64,000 bases of DNA from an uncultured Butyrivibrio sp. (GCF_947169445.1 NZ_CAMVPU010000019.1:1-64000), one strand, 5' to 3'. Positions 25,927 through 35,143 are shown, numbered from the stretch's first letter. Numbers and translations are program-made. Notes: generated by a model not told the origin, from the sequence alone.

Positions 25927-28221
25927 TTAGAATACTCCAAGGCTCTTAACCATGTATCCTGCATAATCAGGAAGCATTGTGTCAAGGTATGTCTGAGGAT
26001 CACCGTAGTCAGGGCCCCATCCGGAAACGTCCATGATATCAGCGTTCATCTCATAACCATAATCTGGATAGTATCCAGCATAGTACCAGTCATCAGCAGC
26101 TTCGCACTTGATAAGGTTAACAACAACGTTTCCGTCAAGAGAAGCCTCAAGAGACTGCTTGAAAGCATTTGCTCTGTTTGTATATGTCTCAGAACCTGAG
26201 AAGTAAGGAAGGTCGATCTGGATAGGCTGATCCTTTGAAATCTCAACGCCCTGCTTTGCAAGCTGCTCTGTAGCCTTTGCAAGATATTCCTTAGCAACTG
26301 TAGGATTGTACCATCCATCATAACCATCTGAAGATCCAACGCCGTTGTCAGCCTTTGAATCCCAAACTGTAATCTTAACGCCATCAGCATCAACCTGTGC
26401 CTGGCAGATCTCACCATAGAATGTACCAGCCTTGAATGTTGTAGCTGTTCCGTTGATGTCGATTGTAACATCCTCAGGAAGAGTTACGAATGTTCCAGGT
26501 GTGTATGAGTTTCTAAGGTTGTTGAGCTTAAGCTCCTCACCCATTGACTGAGCGTTGTAAGAAGCTCTGTCAAGTGATGTTACAACTGCAAGTCTGAAGT
26601 CCTGATTCTGAAGTGCGATTGCTGTTCTCTGTCCATCCCATACAGTCTTCTCAGACTTAGCTGTTGTAGAATCGTTGAAGTTAACGAATGCCTTACGGTT
26701 TGTGTTGATGAATCCGCAGAATGTTGTAGCCTCTGTATCAGCAATTACAGCATGCTTGTCGAAGTTACCATCAGCCTTAGCTGTCTCAATTGTTGATGTA
26801 TTAAGAGCAGCTGAGTCAATTGTGCCTGCAAGGCAGTCATTATATGTCTTTGTTACATCTGTACCATCTTCGAATACCCATGTCATCTCTTTGATTTCCT
26901 GGTTATCCTTGTTCCAGTAAGAAGGATTAGCCTTGAAGATGATTGAGTTCTTTTCTGTGAAGCTTGTGATAAGGAATGGTCCGCAATAAGCGATGTGGTC
27001 AGGATCAGTACCGTAGTTACCTGCGCCTGTTCCCTGTCCAAACTGTCCGCCCTGTCCTTCATAGTATGTTCTTGAAAGAGGAGCGAATACACCATAGCTA
27101 AGCATTGTAAGGAAGTAAGGAGTTTTCTGCTCAAGTGTGTACTCAAGTGTGTAATCATCAACTGCCTTAACTCCAACATCACCAAAGTCTGTTGTCTCAC
27201 CGTTGATATAAGCATCAGCGCCTACGATAACGCCCTGAACAAGATACTCAAGACCGCCCATAGCGTCCATCATGTGCTGCATACCAGCTACGAAGTCATC
27301 TGCTGTAAGATCAGCAACTTCTCTACCCTGTGAATCAACCCACTTAACACCCTGACGGATGTGGAAGGTGTACTTAAGGCCATCCTCTGACACTTCCCAA
27401 CTTTCTGCAAGAGCAGGCTGCTGAACATCTTCAACATCATACTCTGCAAGTCCATCATAAAGGTTTACAAGAATTTCTGAATCTGCTGCTCTTGATGTAG
27501 CAAGTACATCCCAAGTCTTAGGATCAGAAGTGTTAGGGAAGTTGTAAGAATCCTTAAGCTCGTATCCTTTTTCCTTAACGTACTCTTTAGCCTTAGCCTG
27601 ATATGTACCAGTTCCCTTAAGCTCATTACGCATGTTCTTAAGTGCATAATAATCTTCCTGTGAAAGAAGCTCTGTTGTTACAAGTACATTGTGGAAACGA
27701 TAGTTGTCATTTCCCCAAAGTGTATTTGTTACAGATCCCGGAAGTGTACGTCTGATTCCGTAGTTACCACCACGTGTTGTAAGGGGAATAAATACACCAG
27801 ACTCAAGCATCTTAGCTTCTGCAACAGCCATGAGAGCATAACGCTCTGAAATGTTCTCTGTTGCAAGAGCCTTCTGATAGTACTCGTTGTACTGACCAAG
27901 AATTCTCTCATAAACTTCTGATGACTCTGTCTGGTAGCTGTCTACATCCCAAAGCTCTGAGTAAGCGTCAGCAGCAAGACGTGTGTCTGGCTCAACACCT
28001 ACAAGAGATGGAAGGTTGGCATCAACCTCTTCTGTTGCCTCTGCTGTCTCAGCAGGAGCTTCTGTTGTCTCTGCTGCAGCAGTCTCTGTAGCAGTTTCTG
28101 TTGTCTGCGCTGGTGTGTCAGTAGTCTGCGCAGGAGCTTCTGTCTTGCCGCAGCCAGCCATAAGAGTAGCTGTCATAGATGTAGCAGCAAGCAAAGCAAT
28201 TACTCTGTTGTACTTCTTCAT
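25927..28221 (-). CDS. oppA: Oligopeptide-binding lipoprotein OppA/AmiA-like, apparently circularly permuted
   Basis: Extracellular lipoprotein of 764 residues that captures peptides for OppBCDF. The signal peptide ends in a lipobox (LMAGC, Cys24), then a 45-residue Thr/Ala/Glu-rich linker. Residues about 226 onwards match the ordinary start of AmiA/AliA proteins (FPNTSDPKTWDVLATSRAAD, ALAESWEVSEDGLKYTFHIR), and the chain ends at GWGPDYGDPQTYLDTMLP plus 14 residues. Normal family members have about 100 further residues there. Those residues seem to lie at the N-terminus instead (about 75-200: SERYALMAVAEAKMLESGVF, then IPLTTRGGNYGIRRTLP). It has its own promoter and an AT-rich leader. Confidence 0.93.
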   Translation of the reverse strand: MKKYNRVIALLAATSMTATLMAGCGKTEAPAQTTDTPAQTTETATETAAAETTEAPAETAEATEEVDANLPSLVGVEPDTRLAADAYSELWDVDSYQTESSEVYERILGQYNEYYQKALATENISERYALMAVAEAKMLESGVFIPLTTRGGNYGIRRTLPGSVTNTLWGNDNYRFHNVLVTTELLSQEDYYALKNMRNELKGTGTYQAKAKEYVKEKGYELKDSYNFPNTSDPKTWDVLATSRAADSEILVNLYDGLAEYDVEDVQQPALAESWEVSEDGLKYTFHIRQGVKWVDSQGREVADLTADDFVAGMQHMMDAMGGLEYLVQGVIVGADAYINGETTDFGDVGVKAVDDYTLEYTLEQKTPYFLTMLSYGVFAPLSRTYYEGQGGQFGQGTGAGNYGTDPDHIAYCGPFLITSFTEKNSIIFKANPSYWNKDNQEIKEMTWVFEDGTDVTKTYNDCLAGTIDSAALNTSTIETAKADGNFDKHAVIADTEATTFCGFINTNRKAFVNFNDSTTAKSEKTVWDGQRTAIALQNQDFRLAVVTSLDRASYNAQSMGEELKLNNLRNSYTPGTFVTLPEDVTIDINGTATTFKAGTFYGEICQAQVDADGVKITVWDSKADNGVGSSDGYDGWYNPTVAKEYLAKATEQLAKQGVEISKDQPIQIDLPYFSGSETYTNRANAFKQSLEASLDGNVVVNLIKCEAADDWYYAGYYPDYGYEMNADIMDVSGWGPDYGDPQTYLDTMLPDYAGYMVKSLGVF

Positions 28222-28258
28222 AATCTTCCTCCATTTTAATAAGAAAATTTATAAAAAG

Positions 28259-28288
28259 AGCTATCTGCATCGTGAAGATACAGATAGC
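28259..28288 (-). promoter_or_regulatory. Hairpin in the oppA leader
   Basis: AGCTATCTG (28259-28267) and CAGATAGCT (28280-28288) form a 9 bp stem about 40 bases upstream of the oppA start codon. There is no U-run directly after it on the minus strand; it may stabilise the leader. Confidence 0.5.
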
Positions 28289-28372
28289 TTTTCCTATCAC
28301 ATAAGTATGTTCCCCACATCCCCACATTCGTAAAAACGTCATTGTTTTTACATCAAATCAACTTTGTATACA

Positions 28373-28401
28373 ATTATACTACGTTGAATAAAATAAATCA
28401 A
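28373..28401 (-). promoter_or_regulatory. Predicted sigma-A promoter of the opp operon
   Basis: The minus strand has TTGATT (28396-28401), exactly 17 bases and a perfect TATAAT (28373-28378). Transcription would start near 28366, giving a leader of about 145 bases. The rest of the 556-base gap (28222-28777) holds the leader, an AT-rich stretch (28445-28670) in which I see no gene, and the uxaB terminator. Confidence 0.75.
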
Positions 28402-28674
28402 TAAAAGATTAATATCTCTCATGATAGATTTTTCATATGTTTCAACGCGATTCAATTTAGCAGTTTAAAGCGTTGTGTTGATAAAACTATAAACCATATC
28501 AGTGAAAAATGCTACACTTTTTTTATTATTTTTTAATTTTCTCAATTTCGTAAATTGACCACAATCAAAAAGCAATAGATAAAAATAGTCAAAAATGTTA
28601 AAATCGCGCATACTTCTGCGGTATCCGGAGCAACACATTTTTCTCAAAAAAAATATTTTTTCTCAAAAAGGAAA

Positions 28675-28698
28675 CTGCCCCGTCTAAAGACGGAGCAG
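28675..28698 (-). terminator. Terminator of uxaB
   Basis: The minus strand has a 10 bp stem CTGCTCCGTC/GACGGGGCAG with loop TTTA, followed by TTTCCTTTTTGAG. It lies about 80 bases downstream of the uxaB stop. Confidence 0.85.
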
Positions 28699-28777
28699 CA
28701 CAAAAAGGAACAAAAATGAATTTGGAAACAAGCAAAACAACAAACATCCAAAATACATATTTATATAAAAATACTAA

Positions 28778-30277
28778 TTACAGGCATGAAGCATATGCTG
28801 CCTCAGCACCTTCTGTATGAATCTTCTTAAGGTCTGCTACTACAGCATCTGTAAGGCCATCGATCTTATTAAGGTCCTGATCCCACATCTTCTCATTACC
28901 CAGAACAGCCTTAACAAGGTCTTCTTCTGATTCTCCCTTATGATCATAGAAGAATTCAAGTGCCCATCTGTCATCACTTACAGTATATGTATTGCCTGCA
29001 GGTCTCTTACAAACAAGTCCGGCATCTGTAAGCTCCTGGATATCATTGGAATAGAATGCAATATATGCAGCGAGTGACATTGTTAGGCATACAGGAAGCT
29101 TGCCGTTCTTATCAATATACTGAAGGAATGATGGCATATTTCTAGCCTTCCACTTGCTTGTAGAGTTAAGTGAAATAGACATAAGCTCATGGTTAACAAA
29201 AGGATTGTTGAAACGATCCTTAACCGCTGCAGCAAATTCATTAAGGTCATTCTCATCAAGATGATCTACAAGTGTAGGAATAACCTCTTCGCTTAACATC
29301 TTATTCATAAAGCCTGAAACATTGTCATTGTGCATGCAGTCACGAACAATATCAAAACCTGCAAGATAAGCACCAAGAACAAAGCCTGTGTGTGCACCAT
29401 TAAGAATGCGAACCTTACGATGCTTATAAGGCATAACATCAGGAACAACGTGTACATTTACACCAGCCTTCTTAAATGGAAGTCTGTCCTCAAGACCTTC
29501 CGGACCCTCAATGATCCATACACCGAAGATCTCACCTACATCAATAAGTTCATCATGATAACCATTTACTTCCTCAAGCTTCTCAACTTCCTTGGCATCA
29601 CGAATTCTACCTGGAACAATTCTGTCTACCAGTGTTGAACAGAAAATATTCTCCTCATTAACCCACTTCTTGAAGCCTTCCTCAAGCTGCCACTGATCAA
29701 TGTACTGATTAACGCACTTAAGGAGTTCTTTACCATTATTATCGATAAGCTCGCAGGAAAGAACTACTACTCCCTTCTTGCCGGCCTTATATCTTGCAAA
29801 AAGAACCTGAGTAAGTTTTCCAGGGAAACTATTTGCTGGAACATCTGTGAAATTGCAGGATGGATCATAAGCAATACCTGCTTCTGTAGTATTGGAAGCA
29901 ATGATATCAAGATCATCACTTGCAGCAATCTCCATCATCTTATCATAATCAGCCTTGTTATAAGGATTAAGGCAGCAATCAACTGCTGAAATAACTCTCT
30001 TGGCATCAACCTTCTGTCCATTCTCACTGCCGCGAAGATAAAGTGTATATAGGCCTTCCTGTTTGTTAACAAGATCTGTAAGTCCCTGTGCTATAGGCTG
30101 AACAAGTGCAACCTTACCATTGAAACCAGCCTTTTCATTACTAATATCAAAGAAATAATCAACAAATGCACGCATGAAGTTTCCTTCACCAAACTGAAGA
30201 ACTCTTACCGGTGCATCTTTACATACATAGCCCTGATAACCCGATTTTTCCAATACATCATAATTCAATAAATCCAT
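28778..30277 (-). CDS. uxaB: Tagaturonate reductase (altronate oxidoreductase)
   Basis: UxaB reduces D-tagaturonate to D-altronate with NADH, the second step of galacturonate breakdown, so it connects to pectin use. The protein has 499 residues. The N-terminal Rossmann part shows VLQFGEGNFMRAFVDYFFD, the typical start of the mannitol dehydrogenase superfamily. The mid-region SNTTEAGIAYD, CELIDNNGKEL and VDRIVPGR (catalytic region), and the C-terminal NGAHTGFVLGAYLAG and DRFNNPFVNHELMSISLNSTSKWKARNMPS are typical of UxaB. No other uronate genes are adjacent, so the pathway is completed elsewhere. Two LacI-type operators flank its promoter. Confidence 0.94.
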   Translation of the reverse strand: MDLLNYDVLEKSGYQGYVCKDAPVRVLQFGEGNFMRAFVDYFFDISNEKAGFNGKVALVQPIAQGLTDLVNKQEGLYTLYLRGSENGQKVDAKRVISAVDCCLNPYNKADYDKMMEIAASDDLDIIASNTTEAGIAYDPSCNFTDVPANSFPGKLTQVLFARYKAGKKGVVVLSCELIDNNGKELLKCVNQYIDQWQLEEGFKKWVNEENIFCSTLVDRIVPGRIRDAKEVEKLEEVNGYHDELIDVGEIFGVWIIEGPEGLEDRLPFKKAGVNVHVVPDVMPYKHRKVRILNGAHTGFVLGAYLAGFDIVRDCMHNDNVSGFMNKMLSEEVIPTLVDHLDENDLNEFAAAVKDRFNNPFVNHELMSISLNSTSKWKARNMPSFLQYIDKNGKLPVCLTMSLAAYIAFYSNDIQELTDAGLVCKRPAGNTYTVSDDRWALEFFYDHKGESEEDLVKAVLGNEKMWDQDLNKIDGLTDAVVADLKKIHTEGAEAAYASCL

Positions 30278-30296
30278 TACCCTGTTTCCTCCTGAT

Positions 30297-30310
30297 TGTA
30301 ACCGCTTACA
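30297..30310. promoter_or_regulatory. LacI-family operator, downstream site of uxaB
   Basis: TGTAACCGCTTACA is a 14-base near-palindrome with the CG centre typical of LacI/CcpA-type repressors. It lies about 7-20 bases after the predicted start of transcription, between the promoter and the gene. Relative to the cre consensus it has one mismatch. Confidence 0.7.
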
Positions 30311-30323
30311 TTTCTAATCAAAA

Positions 30324-30351
30324 AATATATCTGATAATTAAGTTATATCAA
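30324..30351 (-). promoter_or_regulatory. Predicted promoter of uxaB
   Basis: The minus strand has TTGATA (30346-30351), a 16-base spacer and TATATT (30324-30329). It lies exactly between the two operators, which fits repression by a looping or blocking dimer of dimers. Confidence 0.6.
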
Positions 30352-30355
30352 AAAA

Positions 30356-30369
30356 TGTAAGCGTTTACA
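30356..30369. promoter_or_regulatory. LacI-family operator, upstream site of uxaB (cre-like)
   Basis: On the minus strand TGTAAACGCTTACA fits the catabolite-response consensus TGWAARCGYTWNCW completely. It lies just upstream of the -35 box. The two sites are 59 bases apart centre to centre. Either CcpA or a dedicated uronate repressor of the LacI family could bind. Confidence 0.75.
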
Positions 30370-30380
30370 ATACTTAATTC

Positions 30381-30412
30381 AAAAAAATTAATGCGCAGTT
30401 TAATGCGCATTA
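30381..30412 (-). terminator. Terminator of the fatty-acid synthesis operon
   Basis: The minus strand has a 9 bp stem TAATGCGCA/TGCGCATTA with a 6-base loop, followed by ATTTTTTTG. The stem begins inside the stop-codon region of the acyl-CoA synthetase gene. Confidence 0.85.
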
Positions 30413-32142
30413 AAATCATTGGAATAACAATCCCTCATTCTAATCTGAGCTCTGCTTATTTTCCCATTTGAAGTTCTTGGCAATTCTTTTTCAAAACAGA
30501 TTTTTCTTGGATATTTATAAAGAGCAACCCTCTGCCTTACAAAATTCTGAATGTCCCCTTTAAGTTCTTCAGATTCCACATAATCACTGTTAAGAATTAT
30601 ACTGGCCTTTACAAGAGTCCCTCTGTTTCTGGATGGATACCCGGTGACAGCACATTCAAATACTGCCGGATGCATCATAAGGACATCTTCCACTTCAGAC
30701 GGTCCAATCCGGTAGCCACTTGATTTAATAACATCATCATTTCTTCCAAGGAAAAAGAAATTACCATTCTTATCCCTTATAGCTCTGTCCTTTGTATGAT
30801 ATATACCGCCACTCCAAACTTCCTTATAATTCTTTTCATCTCCCAGATAGCCCTTTAGAACTCCCATTGGTAAGATATTTCTATAGTTTTCACATCCGGT
30901 TAGCTTTGGAATAATTACTATTTCCCCTTCCTGACCATCAACAACTTCTTTTCCATTTTCATCGATCAGACGAATATCATATAAAGGAGAAGCCTTTCCT
31001 ATGGATCCCGTAATCTGCTCACAGCCCACAGGAGTGCATATCTGAAGTGCAGTTTCCGTCTGCCCAAAGCCTTCTCTCACAATTAGTCCTGTTTTTTCCC
31101 TGAATTTCCTGGATATTTCCACAGGCATGGGTTCCCCTGCAGTTGTAACCTGTATAAGATTGGAAAGATCGTACTTGGACAAATCTTCCAAAACAAGATA
31201 TTTATATATAGTAGGCGGAGCGCAAAAGCTTGTAATCTTCTGCTCCTGCAAAAGCTCCAATATATCAAAGGCATAGAACTGCTCATAGTCATAAACCATT
31301 ACACCACAGCCCAAAAGCCACTGCCCGTATAACTTTCCCCAAGCCGATTTGGCCCAGCCGGAATCAGCAACTGTTAAGTGAAGACCATTTTCTACGGCCC
31401 CATGCCAGTTTTTGGCAGTATATATATGCGCAAGAGGATAAGAATAATCATGAATAACGGCTTTGGGAGCGCCGTTAGTTCCGGAAGTAAAATAATAGAG
31501 CATATTGTCGTGGACATTAGTTTCTACTCGGTTAAATACATCCGATGCTTTCTCCATTAATTCATCAAAGCTTTGTATTCCCTCTAGTGGTTTTCCCACT
31601 ACTATCTGAGTTATTGATGTTTTATCTGCTTTTGCTTTGTCCGAAGAATTATCAGCGCAGTTTATAGAATTAATAGCCCCATCAACCTTTTCGCAAATAT
31701 CATCGGAATTTACACAAATAACTGCCTTGGCCAAAGATAGTCTTAGCCTTTCAGCTATATCTTTTTCAGAGACCATATGAGACGTCGGAATTGCTACTGC
31801 ACCCAATTTATGAAGAGCAATAATGCTTATCCAGAACTCATATCTTCTTTTTAAAAGAAGCATCACACTATCGCCTTTGCCAATCCCAAACTTTTTTAGC
31901 ATATTGGCAGCCTTATCGGATAATCTTTTCAGATCCGAAAAAGAAAACTTCGTAACAACGCCTTCAGTGCTTTTATGGACAAGAGCAAGTTTCGAAGGCT
32001 CTAAAAGAGCATATTTATCAACCACATCATAAGCAAAATTGAAGCTATCATCATACGTAAACTCTAAATCTGTGATATTTCCATTATCATCAAGAACTTC
32101 TTTATAATATTCCCTGTATAAAGCCGGCATTTGTTTTCCCAC
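30400..32142 (-). CDS. AMP-forming acyl-CoA synthetase (medium-chain/acetyl-CoA synthetase-like)
   Basis: The protein has 580 residues and is an ANL-superfamily adenylating enzyme that would make acyl-CoA from a free acid, ATP and CoA. Motifs are YYFTSGTNGAPKAVIHDYSYPL (ATP loop; Asn replaces the usual Thr or Ser after Gly), REGFGQTET, the hinge/ribose segment GGIYHTKDRAIRDKNGNFFFLGRNDDVIKSSGYRIGPSEVE, and the C-terminal catalytic lysine in LPRTSNGKISRAQIRMRD. The N-terminal part resembles ACSM-type medium-chain synthetases. It is the last gene of the fab-acc operon, which is not usual, and could activate short fatty acids as primers; the substrate is not known. Confidence 0.88.
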   Translation of the reverse strand: MGKQMPALYREYYKEVLDDNGNITDLEFTYDDSFNFAYDVVDKYALLEPSKLALVHKSTEGVVTKFSFSDLKRLSDKAANMLKKFGIGKGDSVMLLLKRRYEFWISIIALHKLGAVAIPTSHMVSEKDIAERLRLSLAKAVICVNSDDICEKVDGAINSINCADNSSDKAKADKTSITQIVVGKPLEGIQSFDELMEKASDVFNRVETNVHDNMLYYFTSGTNGAPKAVIHDYSYPLAHIYTAKNWHGAVENGLHLTVADSGWAKSAWGKLYGQWLLGCGVMVYDYEQFYAFDILELLQEQKITSFCAPPTIYKYLVLEDLSKYDLSNLIQVTTAGEPMPVEISRKFREKTGLIVREGFGQTETALQICTPVGCEQITGSIGKASPLYDIRLIDENGKEVVDGQEGEIVIIPKLTGCENYRNILPMGVLKGYLGDEKNYKEVWSGGIYHTKDRAIRDKNGNFFFLGRNDDVIKSSGYRIGPSEVEDVLMMHPAVFECAVTGYPSRNRGTLVKASIILNSDYVESEELKGDIQNFVRQRVALYKYPRKICFEKELPRTSNGKISRAQIRMRDCYSNDFNAH

Positions 32143-32149
32143 CTCTTAT

Positions 32150-32908
32150 TTACATATATCCAATACTTCTAAACTTTTTATACCGCTCCCTTACCAAAAG
32201 ATCAGTACTCTTTTTTCTAAGCACCTCTAGCTGATCCGCTATTTCTTTGGTAAATTCATACATATCTGTGGCTTTGCAAATCTTATCGATAATTCCAAGA
32301 GAATAGAGTTTTTCTGCCGTAAGGCCAAGCGCCCTTGCTGCAACATCTGCTTTTTCCGTTGTTTTCCATAAAATATTGGAACAGCTTTCCGGAGAAACAA
32401 CGCTAAAATAGGCATCTTCCAGCATCCATATCCTGTCACTGTGGCAAAGAGCCAGAGCACCTCCGCTTCCGCCTTCACCAATTACAATCGATAAAATAGG
32501 AGTTTTCAGATCAGACATTTCATAAAGATTATCTGCTATTGCCCTTCCCTGACCATGTTCCTCAGACAAAACATCGCAGTAAGCACCCGCAGTATCAACA
32601 AAACAAAGAATTGGCCTGCCAAACTTTTCAGCCTGTTTCATTAGACGAAGTGCCTTCCTATACCCTTCCGGTCTTGCACTTCCAAAGTTATGGACTATTC
32701 GGTCATTTATATCCTTACCTTTTTCTATTCCAATCACAGTAACCGGAATATCTAAAAGAAATCCAATTCCACCGATCACTGCCTTATCATCCCCATAGAG
32801 CCTGTCACCGCAAAGCTCAGTAAATTCAGTTATGCATCCTTCTATAAAATCTAATGCGGTTTTTCTATTTTCGCTCCTGGCATTTCGTACAATTTCTATA
32901 TCATTCAT
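32150..32908 (-). CDS. accA: Acetyl-CoA carboxylase, carboxyltransferase alpha subunit
   Basis: With AccD it transfers the carboxyl group from biotin to acetyl-CoA, giving malonyl-CoA. The 252-residue protein is a short AccA lacking part of the N-terminal helical region. The crotonase-like core includes YGDDKAVIGGIGFL, FGSARPEGYRKALRLMKQAEKFGRPILCFVDTAGAYCD, EEHGQGRAIADNLYEM, IGEGGSGGALALCHSDRIWMLEDAYFSVVSPESCSNILWK. I start at the ATG at 32908 (AAAGG seven bases upstream); this overlaps the accD stop by 8 bases (ATGAATGA). Confidence 0.95.
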   Translation of the reverse strand: MNDIEIVRNARSENRKTALDFIEGCITEFTELCGDRLYGDDKAVIGGIGFLLDIPVTVIGIEKGKDINDRIVHNFGSARPEGYRKALRLMKQAEKFGRPILCFVDTAGAYCDVLSEEHGQGRAIADNLYEMSDLKTPILSIVIGEGGSGGALALCHSDRIWMLEDAYFSVVSPESCSNILWKTTEKADVAARALGLTAEKLYSLGIIDKICKATDMYEFTKEIADQLEVLRKKSTDLLVRERYKKFRSIGYM

Positions 32909-33746
32909 CAGTATACCTTTCATGCAGCCTAAGGATTTTTTCTATATAAGCCTTTTGGTCCTTCCTTTGAACAATAGCATCAATAAAGCCGCATTCCATT
33001 ACACGCTCAGCTTTCTGAAAGCCTTCCGGAAGAGCTGTCTTTAGCGTCTTTTCCACTACCCTTGGTCCAGCAAATCCAACTCTTGCATAAGGCTCAGACA
33101 AAGTAATATCCCCAAGCATGGCAAAGCTTGCATCAACACCGCCGGTAGTAGGATTTGTCAAAAGAACTATATATAGTCCGCCGCTGTTACTATGAACCTT
33201 TACAGCAGCTGATACCTTGGACATCTGCATAAGAGAAATCATCCCCTCCTGCATTCTGGCCCCACCGGAAACCGTTATTCCAAGAACCGGCAAGTTCTTA
33301 GCAGTTGCATACTCAAAAAGTCTCGTTATCTTTTCTCCTACAACCGCCCCCATTGACCCCATCATAAAATTTGCTTCCATTGAAAAAATACATATCTTAT
33401 GACCACCAATTTCTGCAGTACCACATATGACGCCTTCATTTTCACGGCTTTTTTCTTTTGCAACAGCCAGCTTTTCTTCATATTCCGGAAAGTCCAGGAT
33501 ATTTCTCGACTCCAAATCACCGTCAAGCTCAACAAACGTCCTGTTATCAGATAGCATCAGAATTCTTCTTCTGGCCCTTACCGGAAAATAATAGCCACAT
33601 TCAGGACACACAAAGAAATTGCGCCTGATTTTCTTTATCGAAGTCACATTTTGACAATTTTTACAGGTAATCTTCCTGCTTCGCACTTTTTTATCATCTG
33701 ATTCAAGTTCATTATTTACCTTTAAAAAAAGCTTTCTTAAGTCCAT
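32901..33746 (-). CDS. accD: Acetyl-CoA carboxylase, carboxyltransferase beta subunit
   Basis: The beta partner of AccA. The N-terminal zinc ribbon is CKNCQNVTSIKKIRRNFFVCPECGYY (two CxxC pairs, about 33-58). Next come the carboxyltransferase core segments VICGTAEIGGHKICIFSMEANFMMGSMGAVVGEKI, VSGGARMQEGMISLMQM, and PTTGGVDASFAMLGDITLSEPYARVGFAGPRVVEKT. The 281 residues are normal. I start at ATG 33746 rather than the TTG two codons earlier; GGAAGG lies nine bases upstream, at the end of accC. Confidence 0.96.
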   Translation of the reverse strand: MDLRKLFLKVNNELESDDKKVRSRKITCKNCQNVTSIKKIRRNFFVCPECGYYFPVRARRRILMLSDNRTFVELDGDLESRNILDFPEYEEKLAVAKEKSRENEGVICGTAEIGGHKICIFSMEANFMMGSMGAVVGEKITRLFEYATAKNLPVLGITVSGGARMQEGMISLMQMSKVSAAVKVHSNSGGLYIVLLTNPTTGGVDASFAMLGDITLSEPYARVGFAGPRVVEKTLKTALPEGFQKAERVMECGFIDAIVQRKDQKAYIEKILRLHERYTDE

Positions 33747-33752
33747 TTCCAA

Positions 33753-35084
33753 TTACCTTCCGGTAAGCGCCAATATGCTTGTATCGTAATTTCCAATCAC
33801 AAATCTGTTATTATTCATGAACTCCATATGCATATCTCTGTTATTATCAACTCCCACCAGAACGAATTCCGATAAAGCCGTTTTCATCTTTCTAATGGCA
33901 CCATCCCTTGTCTGCGCACAAACTATGAGCTTACCAAGCATAGAATCATAAAAAGGAGGAACAACATAATTTGTGTAAAGTGCAGAGTCAAATCTTACCC
34001 CAACACCTCCGGGAACATGCAACAGCTCCACTTTTCCGGCACTTGGCGCAAAGGTCTTTGAATTTTCCGCGCATATTCTGCATTCTATGGCATGATTCCT
34101 GGTTGAAATATCTTCCTGCGAAAAACCAATAGCCACACCGGCAGCAGTTCTTATCTGCCATTCCACGATATCAATCCCGGACACCATCTCAGTAACTGAA
34201 TGTTCTACCTGAAGCCTTGTATTCATCTCCATAAAGTAAAAAGAGTTTCCTTTAACAAGATATTCAATGGTTCCCACAGTCACATAACCAACTTCAAGAG
34301 CAAGACGGACAGAAGCCTCATACATTCTGCTTCTAAGTTCCGAGGACAAAACAGGAGCAGGACACTCTTCAATAAGTTTCTGATTCTTTCTTTGAACGGA
34401 ACAGTCTCTGTCGCCAAGCACCAGGACTTTGCCCTGCATATCTCCGAGAATCTGAACCTCGACATGCTTTACATTCTCCAGATACTTTTCCATGAATATT
34501 GCATTGTCGTTAAAAGAACTGCCTGCCTCTTTTTTTACCTGATCAAAAGCATCATCCAGTTCGGATTCCTGCCTGACAATACGGATTCCTTTTCCTCCGC
34601 CTCCGGCTCTTGCCTTTAGAATTACAGGATATCCAAGCATTTCTCCTGCCTTATGTGCATCTCTACTGTTGCCAAGGATATCACTTCCGGGCGTCACAGG
34701 AACTCCTGCTTTTGTGGCAAGATTTCTGGCAATCTCCTTCTGGCCCATTTTCTCGATAACAGCACTTCCAGGTCCGATCAGAGTAATCCCATTTTCTTCG
34801 CATAGTCTGGCAAAATCAGGATTCTCGGAAAGCATTCCATAGCCAGGATGAATCGCATTTGCATTTGTTTTCTTTGCAACAGTTAAGATTGCATTCATAT
34901 TTAAATAACTGTCTTTAAGGAGTGATCCACCAATGCAATAACTTTCATCCGCCATTTCTACATGAAGTGCTTCCCTGTCAGCTTCTGAGTATACTGCAAC
35001 AGTCTTTATTCCCATTTCCTTGCAGGCTCTTATTACCCTGACTGCAACCTCACCTCTGTTGGCAATCAATATCTTTTCGAACAT
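33753..35084 (-). CDS. accC: Biotin carboxylase subunit of acetyl-CoA carboxylase
   Basis: AccC carboxylates the biotin of AccB with ATP and bicarbonate. The 443-residue protein begins MFEKILIANRGEVAVRVIRA. The ATP-grasp segments include KARAGGGGKGIRIVR (glycine loop), HVEVQILGD, LGDRDCSVQRKNQKLIEE, and the catalytic region EMNTRLQVEHSVTEMVSGIDIVEWQI. The C-terminal domain (HAIECRICAENSKTFAPSAGKV) is complete. A strong GGAGG precedes the ATG at 35084; the longer frame starts at an upstream codon without a site. Fab genes on both sides show the full acetyl-CoA carboxylase is co-transcribed. Confidence 0.96.
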   Translation of the reverse strand: MFEKILIANRGEVAVRVIRACKEMGIKTVAVYSEADREALHVEMADESYCIGGSLLKDSYLNMNAILTVAKKTNANAIHPGYGMLSENPDFARLCEENGITLIGPGSAVIEKMGQKEIARNLATKAGVPVTPGSDILGNSRDAHKAGEMLGYPVILKARAGGGGKGIRIVRQESELDDAFDQVKKEAGSSFNDNAIFMEKYLENVKHVEVQILGDMQGKVLVLGDRDCSVQRKNQKLIEECPAPVLSSELRSRMYEASVRLALEVGYVTVGTIEYLVKGNSFYFMEMNTRLQVEHSVTEMVSGIDIVEWQIRTAAGVAIGFSQEDISTRNHAIECRICAENSKTFAPSAGKVELLHVPGGVGVRFDSALYTNYVVPPFYDSMLGKLIVCAQTRDGAIRKMKTALSEFVLVGVDNNRDMHMEFMNNNRFVIGNYDTSILALTGR

Positions 35085-35143
35085 TTCTTTCCTCCAAAAG
35101 AAAAGCAAAAATACATGAAACTAATAATTCAAAAGCCTTGCTA

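Noticed and set aside
28445..28670. A possible gene in the oppA-uxaB gap
   Set aside because: The region is AT-rich with short open frames only and no coding bias; one frame on the minus strand has no binding site or family.
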